From NCBI GenBank assembly GCA_016793185.1, contig JAEUIK010000136.1, positions 1 through 12,772 of the forward strand: a DNA stretch of 12,772 nt, in the 5' to 3' direction. Shown in pieces: positions 7,233 to 12,772 of the stretch (position 1 is its first letter; the number at the start of each line of letters is the position of its first letter). This DNA is from Planctomycetaceae bacterium. Its GTDB lineage: Bacteria; Planctomycetota; Planctomycetia; Pirellulales; JAEUIK01. The notes beneath the pieces are model-generated. The model did no database searches. It saw only the letters and a list, made by a program, of their open reading frames with translations, and was not told the origin of the DNA. The translations under genes were made by a program, and so were the position numbers.

Positions 7233-7712
7233 TCAATCCCGGGCGACGGGCTCGGCGTCGGCGAACAAATCCAGCAATTGGAGCCGCGTGGCCAGCAGAC
7301 GCTCGGCCAAAGCCGCGGCCAGGCGCTGCATCCAGGCATAACCAAAATCGGGATCGCGGCAGGCCGTCGCGATCTCGGCCGCGGGAATCGCCAGCACTTC
7401 GGTCTCTTCCAGCGCCGTGGCTGTGGCCGTCATCCGCCCCGCGCCCAACAAGGCTGACCAGGCGAGCAGGTCGCCGGCCGCCAACGACAGAATCCGCACT
7501 TCGCCGCGCCCCGGCACGCACATGTCGAGCGCCACGCGACCCCGGCGGATGATCATCAGCCGGTCGTTGGTGCTCCCCTCGCGAAAGATCCGCGCGCCCG
7601 CCGCGTAGCGGGCAACGGTGGCGACGGCCGCCAAGCGCTCGAGCGCGGCCGCCGGCAGCGACGCCGTGAAGCGCAGCGCGGCGAGCTCCTGAAGCAGGTC
7701 GGTGCGGTCCAT
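7233..7712 (-). CDS. Stand-alone cyclic-nucleotide-binding-fold protein, first gene of the hydrogenase operon
   Basis: The 159-residue protein is one Crp-type sensor domain and little else: leading helices (MDRTDLLQELAALRF), the beta-roll segment GARIFREGSTNDRLMIIRRGRVAL (about 39-62), a cassette-like part GDLLAWSALLGAGRMTATATALEETEVLAIP (80-110) and a long helix to the end (about 122-150). The helix-turn-helix domain of Crp/Fnr regulators is absent, so it probably does not bind DNA itself. The phosphate-binding cassette is degenerate: the usual GE...AL...RxA is replaced by DLLAWSALLGAGRMTA, so cAMP binding is doubtful. Start ATG 7712 has GGGAG five bases upstream; the frame continues to 7853 but that would cover the divergent promoter region. 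From memory, small proteins of this fold often head group 3b operons. A role in controlling or assembling the enzyme is inference. Confidence 0.85.
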   Translation of the reverse strand: MDRTDLLQELAALRFTASLPAAALERLAAVATVARYAAGARIFREGSTNDRLMIIRRGRVALDMCVPGRGEVRILSLAAGDLLAWSALLGAGRMTATATALEETEVLAIPAAEIATACRDPDFGYAWMQRLAAALAERLLATRLQLLDLFADAEPVARD

Positions 7713-7856
7713 GACGACTCCCGCAAGGCCGATCGCCCGCCAGCGCGACGGTGCGCCGGCAGTCCGTTCACTATATCGTTTCTGCGAGTCCGCGTGGACC
7801 CGTTTCGTAATTGACGCGATAATCTCGCCAACGCCGCCGCACGAGGGAAACACCCG
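7713..7856. promoter_or_regulatory. Divergent intergenic control region
   Basis: This 144-base region separates the start codons of two divergent genes and must hold promoters for both the hydrogenase operon and the acyl-CoA synthetase/GNAT gene. Its centre (about 7766-7830) is visibly richer in A+T than the flanking genes. Candidate -10 elements are TATAGT on the minus strand (7775-7770) and GATAAT on the plus strand (7818-7823). Neither has a good TTGACA-like -35 at the right distance, and TTGACG at 7811-7816 has no -10 match 17 bases downstream. The plus-strand gene has GAGGG at 7843-7847, nine bases before its ATG. No convincing Fnr or Crp palindrome is seen. Promoter placement is tentative; the region's regulatory role follows from gene layout. 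Confidence 0.45.
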
Positions 7857-10610
7857 ATGTCAGACGCTGCACGATCATCCGTTGACCCCGCCCACGATGT
7901 GTTGCAGCGCACGACGCGCTCGCTCGATGTTTTCTTTCAGCCGGCGCGGGTCGCGATCGTGGGCGCAAGCGACCGGACCGCCAGCGTCGGGGCGACGCTC
8001 GTGGCCAATCTGCAGGCGGGGGCGAACCGCGAGGTCTTCCTGGTCAACCCGGCGCGGGCAACGGTCGCCGGGCAGCGCTGCTTTCCGCGGATTGCCGACA
8101 TTCCCGCCCCGATCGACCTGGCCGTGATTGCCGTGCCGGCCCCGCGCGTGCCGAGCGTGATCGACGATTGCCTGGCAGCTGGCGTGCCAGGCGCGATCGT
8201 GATCTCCGCCGGGTTTCGCGAAGCAGGGCCCGCGGGCGTGGCGCTCGAAGCGGAGATCCGCAGCCGCCTCCGCGGAACTGACCTCCGGCTGATCGGCCCG
8301 AATTGCCTGGGGGTGATGAGCCCCGCCCAGGGATTGAATGCCACTTTCGCGACCGACCTGCCGCGCCCGGGCAACCTCGCGCTCGTCAGCCAAAGCGGCG
8401 CCATACTGACGGCGATTCTGGATTGGAGCCGTGAGGAGAACGTCGGCTTCAGCCAGGTGGTCTCGATCGGCTCGATGCTCGATCTGGGGTGGGGAGAGTT
8501 GATCGACTACCTCGGCGACGATCCGGCGACCAAGACCATCTTGCTCTACATGGAATCGATCGGCGACGCGCGTTCCTTTTTGTCGGCGGCGCGCGAAGTC
8601 GCCTGGCGCAAGCCCCTCATCGTGATCAAGGCCGGGCGCAGCCAACCGGCTGCGCGGGCTGCCGCCTCGCACACCGGCGCACTGGTCGGGAGCGACGAGG
8701 CGCTCGACGCTGCATTCCGCCGCGCGGGCGTGCTGCGCGTGCGGCACATCTCGGCCTTGTTCGAGCTGGCCGAGGTCCTGGCCAAACAACCCCTCCCCGC
8801 AGGTCCCCGGCTGACGATCCTGACCAACGCCGGCGGGCCGGGAGTGCTGGCGACCGACTTGCTCGTCGAGTCGGGGGGAAAGCTCGCCGAGCTCTCGGAG
8901 TCGACCGTGGCGAAGCTGGGCGCCGAGCTCCCAGACCATTGGAGCCGGGCGAATCCCGTCGACGTGCTGGGGGACGCGGATCCGCACCGCTACGCCGCCG
9001 CCGCGAAGATCTTGCTCGCGGCCCCCGAGACCGACGGACTGCTGGCGATCCTCACGCCGCAGGCCATGACCGATCCCGCCGCGACTGCGCGCAGCCTGGC
9101 CGACCAGGTACGCGGATCGAGCAAACCGGTCATTGCTTCGTGGATGGGAGGCGCGCGGGTCCGGCCCGGGATCGAGATCCTCAATGCGGCAGGCGTCCCC
9201 ACCCTTCCGTATCCCGACGGCGCCGCGCGCATGTTCCGCTACATGTGGCAACACCACGAAAACTTGCGCGGGCTTTACGAGACGCCCGAGCTGACGGCTG
9301 CCAATGAAGCGCGACCCGCGCATGAGCGCGCAGCGGAATTGCTGGCCGGACCCCGCGCGGCGGGGCGGACGCTGCTGACCGAGATCGAAGCCAAAGAGTT
9401 CCTCGCCGCGCACGGGATCCCGACCGTCGCGACGAAATTGGCGCGGACCGCGGCCGAAGCCGTCACGGTCGCCGACGAATTCGGTTATCCCGTGGTGCTC
9501 AAGCTCCACTCGACTATCCTGACCCATAAGGCCCGCGTCGGGGGCGTCAAGCTCCATCTCGGCACGGCGGCAGCCGTCACCGAGGCTTTCGCCAAGATCC
9601 AACAGGGCGCTACCGAAGCGGCCGGCGCGGAGGCCTTTGCCGGCGTGGCAGTGCAGCCGATGATCGAGCGCCGCGGTTGCGAGGTAATCCTCGGCAGCAG
9701 CATCGACGCCCAACTCGGCCCGATCGTGCTCTTTGGCGCCGGGGGAGGCAACGTCGAGGTGTTTCGCGATAGCGCCCTGGGCTTGCCGCCGCTGACCTCG
9801 ACGCTGGCGCGGCGCTTGCTGGAGCGCACCCGGATCGACGCCGCGCTGCAGGCGGACCCTGCCGGTCGACGTGCGCTCGAGCACTTGCTCGTGCGTTTCT
9901 CGTCGCTGGTGGTCGAGTATCCCCGCATCCGCGAGATCGACATCAATCCGGTGCTGGTCTCGCCCGCAGGATGCCTGGCGCTCGACGCGCGGATCGTGCT
10001 CCAGCCCGAGAGTCTGCGCGACGACGAGTTGCCGAGGCCGGCGATTCGACCCTATCCGCGGCAGTATGTCGGCGCTTATCGGAGCCGCGACGGTCGGGAG
10101 TTCGAGGTCCGCCCCATCCGTCCCGAAGATGAGCCGCTGTTGGCACGTTTTCACGAAACCCTCTCGGAACGGACTGTCTATGCGCGCTATGCGCAGGTCT
10201 TGTCGCTCGGCCGCCGCACGGTTCACGACCGTCTCGCCCGGCTCTGCTTTATCGACTACGACCGGCAGATGGCGCTGGTCGTGCTCGACGAGTCGCGCGG
10301 CGAACCGCGTCTCGCGGCGGTTGGCCGCTTGATTCAGTTGCGCGACCGCCGCACGGCCGAGTTCGCGATCGTCGTGGCCGATGACTACCAGCGGCACGGT
10401 CTGGGAAGCCATCTCCTGGAGCGGCTCGTGCAGATCGGGCGCGACGAGCGGCTCGAAACAATCGTCGGCTATATCCAAGCTACCAATCGCGGCATGCTCG
10501 CGATCTGCCAGCGACTCGGCTTTCGGTCGGACGGCGACGCGCAGATGCGCCAAGTCACGCTCGATCTGCGCCCGGCAGCGCGACGCCCTCCGGACGGTTC
10601 AACTACGTAA
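7857..10610 (+). CDS. ADP-forming acyl-CoA synthetase (alpha+beta) fused to GNAT acetyltransferase (Pat/YfiQ-like)
   Basis: The 917-residue protein has three parts. Residues 21-470 are the alpha region: a CoA-binding Rossmann fold (VAIVGASDR, 32-40), IGPNCLGVM (146-154), LALVSQSGA (174-182), YMESIGD with E233 and ASHTGALVGSDE with the phosphohistidine candidate H272. Residues 505-720 are an ATP-grasp beta region (FGYPVVLKLHS, 542-552; LTHKARVGGV with H557; GPIVLFGAGGGNVEVFRDSALGLPPL, 621-646; EIDINPV). Residues 745-905 are a GNAT domain with acetyl-CoA motif QRHGLG (844-850). ADP-forming enzymes convert acyl-CoA, ADP and phosphate to acid, CoA and ATP; Pat/YfiQ fusions acetylate lysines, for example on acetyl-CoA synthetase, and as I recall their synthetase part lacks the catalytic His. 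Here H272, H557 and E233 are all present, so both activities are plausible. It is divergent from the hydrogenase operon and has its own ribosome-binding site. Confidence 0.94.
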   Translation: MSDAARSSVDPAHDVLQRTTRSLDVFFQPARVAIVGASDRTASVGATLVANLQAGANREVFLVNPARATVAGQRCFPRIADIPAPIDLAVIAVPAPRVPSVIDDCLAAGVPGAIVISAGFREAGPAGVALEAEIRSRLRGTDLRLIGPNCLGVMSPAQGLNATFATDLPRPGNLALVSQSGAILTAILDWSREENVGFSQVVSIGSMLDLGWGELIDYLGDDPATKTILLYMESIGDARSFLSAAREVAWRKPLIVIKAGRSQPAARAAASHTGALVGSDEALDAAFRRAGVLRVRHISALFELAEVLAKQPLPAGPRLTILTNAGGPGVLATDLLVESGGKLAELSESTVAKLGAELPDHWSRANPVDVLGDADPHRYAAAAKILLAAPETDGLLAILTPQAMTDPAATARSLADQVRGSSKPVIASWMGGARVRPGIEILNAAGVPTLPYPDGAARMFRYMWQHHENLRGLYETPELTAANEARPAHERAAELLAGPRAAGRTLLTEIEAKEFLAAHGIPTVATKLARTAAEAVTVADEFGYPVVLKLHSTILTHKARVGGVKLHLGTAAAVTEAFAKIQQGATEAAGAEAFAGVAVQPMIERRGCEVILGSSIDAQLGPIVLFGAGGGNVEVFRDSALGLPPLTSTLARRLLERTRIDAALQADPAGRRALEHLLVRFSSLVVEYPRIREIDINPVLVSPAGCLALDARIVLQPESLRDDELPRPAIRPYPRQYVGAYRSRDGREFEVRPIRPEDEPLLARFHETLSERTVYARYAQVLSLGRRTVHDRLARLCFIDYDRQMALVVLDESRGEPRLAAVGRLIQLRDRRTAEFAIVVADDYQRHGLGSHLLERLVQIGRDERLETIVGYIQATNRGMLAICQRLGFRSDGDAQMRQVTLDLRPAARRPPDGSTT

Positions 10611-10658
10611 ACGCCCGCGGCCACGGAAAGAGCCAGGTTTGGCTGCGATGCGGCGCGG

Positions 10659-11126
10659 CTACCGGCCCCGGGCGGTGCCGGGACAGACGTCTTCGTTGAG
10701 TCGCGCGCGGAGCTCCTCGGCCTTGAGCTGGCTCAGGTCCTTGTCGACTGTCGCGGCCACCATCCGGCCCGCCTGCGGCGAAAGGGCGCTGCGGAGCTTG
10801 CCCAGGAACTGCGGCGGCGCCACGAGGACGAGCGAGTCGAACCTCTGCCCGACCCGCCCCTGGTCGACGAAGGCGCTCAGTTCCGCGGCAAAGCGCTCGC
10901 GCTCGGCGGTCTCGAGCGGCGTGTGCGGCTCGAACGCCGACTGCGTTCCCGGCTGCTTGCCGGCGTTGTGCGTGCGCCCCAGGGGGGCCGTCGTCCGGCC
11001 GGCGCGCCCCGGCTCGCGGCTCTCGGGATGCGCGAACTCGTGTTCGAGCTGCCAATCGTCCTCGGGCAGTTCCGTCGAGAAGAGCCTGCCGCGTCCCGAG
11101 TCGGCAACCAGGATCCAGGTCGTCAT
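10659..11126 (-). CDS. Host attachment family protein (baeRF/eRF1-like fold)
   Basis: The 155-residue protein starts MTTWILVADSGRGRLFS and continues through a variable, charged, Gly/Pro-rich middle (about 30-75), then FAAELSAFVDQGRVGQRFDSLVLVAPPQFLGKLRSAL and a C-terminal DKDLSQLKAEELRARL. This is the pattern of the 'host attachment protein' family (PF10116), named for an Agrobacterium protein but widespread in free-living bacteria and related in fold to the eRF1 central domain; biochemical function is unknown. It has no signal peptide or membrane segment. ATG 11126 has AAGGAG seven bases upstream. It lies 52 bases after the start side of the cytochrome gene's stop and converges on the synthetase/GNAT gene, with 48 bases between stop codons and no T-tract hairpin there. 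Confidence 0.82.
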   Translation of the reverse strand: MTTWILVADSGRGRLFSTELPEDDWQLEHEFAHPESREPGRAGRTTAPLGRTHNAGKQPGTQSAFEPHTPLETAERERFAAELSAFVDQGRVGQRFDSLVLVAPPQFLGKLRSALSPQAGRMVAATVDKDLSQLKAEELRARLNEDVCPGTARGR

Positions 11127-11178
11127 GGCACTACTCCTTGTTGGGTCAGCGACGGCCGCACCTGCCCGCTCTAAGCGG

Positions 11179-11571
11179 TTACTCTTGCGGAAGCCGGAGT
11201 TGCTTGTGGCAGTTGACGCAGCTGAGCGTTAACTGCGTGAAGGCCAGCGTCGCGCCGTCGACATCTTTGTTCGCGGCATGCCGGAGCAGTTCGTCGTTGG
11301 AGAACTCGAAGATCGCCAGCTGCGCGCGATAAGCCTTGGTGTCTTTGCGACGAACAAACCCTTCCAGTGCGCTCATGCGGCGCATGGCGGCCGCGGCACG
11401 CTCGACGGTTTCAAAATCCTCGGTGGTGATCCCCTCGAGAATGTCCTTCGAGTACTCGAGCTTCTTCTTCATCCAGACGCTCTCGGGCTGTTTGTCGTCC
11501 TGGGCCGCCCAGGCCAGCATGGCGACGCTCCCCGTAAAGCCCAGTGCGAGCACGATAGCAAGCGTTCTCAC
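11179..11571 (-). CDS. Small secreted c-type cytochrome (cytochrome c'/c-556-like), GTG start
   Basis: The 130-residue protein has a Sec signal peptide (R2, hydrophobic 4-21, probable cleavage after WAA at 21-23) and one C-terminal haem motif CVNCH (118-122). The single CxxCH near the C-terminus of a mostly helical chain is the layout of cytochrome c' and c-556 four-helix bundles. M34, about residue 11 of the mature protein, sits where c-556 proteins have their axial methionine, so a six-coordinate electron-carrier haem is possible. The start is GTG 11571, with AAAGGA eight bases upstream (11580-11585), and it gives a proper signal peptide. The middle segment (SALEGFVRRKDTKAYRAQLAIFEF) resembles small cytochromes I associate with planctomycetes. 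It is periplasmic, so direct electron exchange with the cytoplasmic hydrogenase is not expected. It follows the 232-residue secreted protein by 82 bases and may share its transcript. Confidence 0.85.
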   Translation of the reverse strand: MRTLAIVLALGFTGSVAMLAWAAQDDKQPESVWMKKKLEYSKDILEGITTEDFETVERAAAAMRRMSALEGFVRRKDTKAYRAQLAIFEFSNDELLRHAANKDVDGATLAFTQLTLSCVNCHKQLRLPQE

Positions 11572-11579
11572 GAATCGAT

Positions 11580-11585
11580 TCCTTT
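11580..11585 (-). promoter_or_regulatory. Ribosome-binding site supporting the cytochrome GTG start
   Basis: AAAGGA on the minus strand lies eight bases upstream of GTG 11571. No in-frame ATG gives an equally complete signal peptide, so this site decides the start. Confidence 0.6.
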
Positions 11586-11653
11586 CCGGTTAGGGCAGGC
11601 GTCACGCCGCGCGTTGCGGAGAGTCCCTGCGTCCACTCCACGGTCACGAGAAC

Positions 11654-12352
11654 TCACTCGGCCGCCTTGGGCAGTTCCCGCATTTTCTCGAAGTACTTGT
11701 GCATCGCGTCGAGCGCCTGGATGCCGCCGGTGAAATCCTTCGCTTCGGCGCTCAGCAACCGACTGGCCGCCTTCTCGACTTCCTCCAACGCATGCAGCAT
11801 GTGATCTTCCAACTCGGTGCCATGCCACGCCGCGGCATGCACGATGTCGCGCGAGGCCGCCCGCAGATGACGCGAGGCCTTGTCCGGCTCTTCGGCCTTT
11901 AGATGCCGGCGGGCCTCCGCCTGGTTGTAGTTCGCCAGGGCCAGAAACGAGCGGGCGAAGATCCGATCGAGCGAGCGCGGGAGGCGCACCGTCCCGTGCT
12001 CCAGTTTGCCGGCAAGCGACTCCAACTCAAGGATCGAAGCCTGGAGCGGTTTCTTTTCCTCTCCCTGGGCATGGGCCGCCGCCAGCTTGAGCATCGCCGT
12101 CGCTTTCAGCACCGCCGCGGCCGCATCGACCGGCTGGTTGCGCAGGTATTCGCTGCGGGCTTCGATGAAGTGCCGGTCCGGCTCGTCTGCCAGCCGAAAC
12201 CAGACATCGTCCTCAATCAGCAGGTAGCCTTCGGGAACGGCGGGCGGGTTGGTCTTGGCATCCTTCGCCCCCTCGGCGCCCCAGCCCGCGGCCGGCAACA
12301 GAGTCGCCAACAGGGCAAATCCGATCGCAGACATCACCACATGGCGGCTCAT
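11654..12352 (-). CDS. Secreted helix-rich protein of unknown function
   Basis: I do not recognise this 232-residue protein as a named family. It has a Sec signal peptide (MSRHVVMSAIGFALLATLLPAAG, probable cleavage after WGA at 24-26), a Pro-rich linker (33-41), a short segment YLLIEDDVWFRLADEPDRHF, and then a long chain of predicted amphipathic helices to the end (about 64-228) rich in Ala, Leu, Glu, Lys and His. Histidines at 172, 177, 184, 187 and 218 could bind metal or haem but follow no clear motif, and there is no CxxCH or any cysteine. Start ATG 12352 has a strong GGGGAGG (12359-12365) six bases upstream; the open frame runs on to 12625 without signal-like sequence. The cytochrome gene follows 82 bases later on the same strand, which suggests a periplasmic pair. 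Similar secreted helical proteins are, to my memory, common in planctomycetes. Confidence 0.8.
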   Translation of the reverse strand: MSRHVVMSAIGFALLATLLPAAGWGAEGAKDAKTNPPAVPEGYLLIEDDVWFRLADEPDRHFIEARSEYLRNQPVDAAAAVLKATAMLKLAAAHAQGEEKKPLQASILELESLAGKLEHGTVRLPRSLDRIFARSFLALANYNQAEARRHLKAEEPDKASRHLRAASRDIVHAAAWHGTELEDHMLHALEEVEKAASRLLSAEAKDFTGGIQALDAMHKYFEKMRELPKAAE

Positions 12353-12540
12353 GGCATACCTCCCCAAAAACAGTCGGGCGAAATCGGACCTGCACGAGAC
12401 TTGAATCCTCGCCAGCTGCGTCCTCTGGGCGATACTTTGCAACCGTTGTGCCACATCGTGGGAACGAGGAGCAACGCCGCGTTTCGCGGTCTGTGGCTCC
12501 CGGGAGCCGGCTCGTGGCTGGAACGAATGTGCGTTTCCGC
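12353..12540. other. Intergenic spacer with a perfect 14-base palindrome
   Basis: These 188 bases separate the right-edge gene from the secreted protein gene. I see no coding signal of quality. A perfect palindrome GGCTCCCGGGAGCC occupies 12495-12508. It lies 33 bases past the stop codon of the right-edge gene and could form a short hairpin in its transcript, but no T-tract follows, so it is not a standard intrinsic terminator. The ribosome-binding site of the secreted protein gene is at 12359-12365. No clear -35/-10 pair was found. Confidence 0.4.
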
Positions 12541-12772
12541 TCACTCGATGGTGCGTAACGGCTCGCCGGGTCGTAACGAATCCGACACCGGCATGGCCAA
12601 GAGCTCGCCCGGGAAGTGCGAGCAACAGGCCATGACGTGGGTGATGGCGTCGCGATCGTAGTGATCCCCCGAGCGGAAGGTCTCGAAGTACCGATTCAGC
12701 CGCCGCACACGATCCGGATGGGCTCCCACGCTCTGCAGGCCGATTGAGACGCCATAGTTGGTGAACGCAAAG
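12541..12772 (-). CDS. C-terminal end of an unrecognised protein (enters from right edge)
   Basis: The minus-strand frame is open from the right edge to TGA at 12541-12543, giving the last 76 residues. It begins FAFTNYGVSIGLQSVGAHPDRV at the edge, then RLNRYFETFRSGDHYDRDAITHVMACCSHFPGELL, and ends in a loose tail. An internal GTG at 12729 could be read as a start, but there is no ribosome-binding site before it and the upstream codons look equally protein-like, so this is treated as a 5'-truncated gene. The segment is soluble in character, with a Cys-Cys-x-His (CCSH) cluster after HVMA. I cannot assign a family from this fragment. Confidence 0.65.
   Translation of the reverse strand, partial: FAFTNYGVSIGLQSVGAHPDRVRRLNRYFETFRSGDHYDRDAITHVMACCSHFPGELLAMPVSDSLRPGEPLRTIE

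Noticed and set aside
7811..7824. TTGACGCGATAATC in the divergent region considered as an Fnr/FixK-type operator
   Set aside because: Only the first half resembles TTGAT; the second half is TAATC instead of ATCAA, so the dyad is not convincing.
7875..10553. An 892-codon open frame on the minus strand opposite the acyl-CoA synthetase/GNAT gene
   Set aside because: It lies entirely antisense to a gene with unmistakable domains. Its translation is rich in Arg, Gln, Asp and His with no recognisable motif, as expected when GC-rich third positions suppress stops on the opposite strand.
10611..10658. Possible bidirectional terminator between the converging genes
   Set aside because: No stable stem followed by a T-tract is visible on either strand; the nearby GC-rich near-dyad around 10657-10679 is imperfect and falls in coding sequence.
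12353..12625. N-terminal extension of the secreted protein to an ATG at 12625
   Set aside because: It would bury the signal peptide 91 residues into the protein and overlap the end of the edge gene. GGGGAGG six bases before ATG 12352 supports the shorter form.
11903..12661. A 252-codon plus-strand frame opposite the secreted helix-rich protein
   Set aside because: The minus-strand gene has a strong ribosome-binding site and a signal peptide. The plus-strand frame has neither and is Arg/Gln-rich shadow sequence.
1..12772. tRNA, rRNA, CRISPR, insertion sequences or long repeats
   Set aside because: Reading both strands I found no cloverleaf-like gene, no regularly spaced repeats, no transposase motifs and no terminal inverted repeats; nearly all of the window is accounted for by protein genes.

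Overview
The window is GC-rich (roughly two thirds G+C) bacterial DNA, densely coded, with no RNA genes, insertion sequences or CRISPR arrays that I can see. Gene content points to a planctomycete-like bacterium: a small secreted cytochrome with a single C-terminal CxxCH, next to a secreted helix-rich protein, looks like planctomycete proteins I know. No 16S or other marker is present, so this assignment is tentative.

Positions 1-7712 (minus strand) hold one tightly packed operon for a soluble group 3b (NADP-linked, 'sulfhydrogenase' type) [NiFe]-hydrogenase. In transcription order it encodes a stand-alone cyclic-nucleotide-binding-fold protein (7712-7233), the iron-sulfur beta subunit HydB (7195-6065), the FAD/NAD(P)/2Fe-2S gamma subunit HydG (6068-5211), the small subunit HydD (5209-4406), the catalytic large subunit HydA (4413-3118), its C-terminal maturation protease (3121-2669), and the accessory proteins HypA (2676-2314), HypB (2317-1637) and HypF (1650 to beyond the left edge). 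From hydB onward, neighbouring genes overlap by 4-14 bases or are one base apart, which suggests translational coupling. HypC, HypD and HypE are absent from the window and may lie to the left of position 1.

Positions 7713-7856 are a 144-base divergent intergenic region. It is the only sizeable non-coding control region beside the hydrogenase operon. It also serves, on the plus strand, a 917-residue fusion (7857-10610) of an ADP-forming acyl-CoA synthetase (alpha plus ATP-grasp beta regions) with a C-terminal GNAT acetyltransferase. This Pat/YfiQ-like protein keeps the histidines and glutamate needed for real ADP-forming synthetase chemistry. A hydrogenase that reoxidises NADPH by making H2, next to an enzyme that can make ATP from acetyl-CoA, suggests a fermentative energy module. 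A parallel reading is post-translational (acetylation) control.

Positions 10659-12772 (minus strand) carry, in transcription order, the C-terminal end of an unrecognised protein entering from the right edge (12772-12541), a 232-residue secreted helix-rich protein (12352-11654), a small c-type cytochrome with a GTG start (11571-11179) and a 'host attachment'-family protein (11126-10659). The last converges on the plus-strand fusion gene with 48 bases between stop codons and no clear terminator.

Many start codons here differ from the longest open frame. They were chosen from ribosome-binding sites, family N-termini and overlap with the preceding gene.
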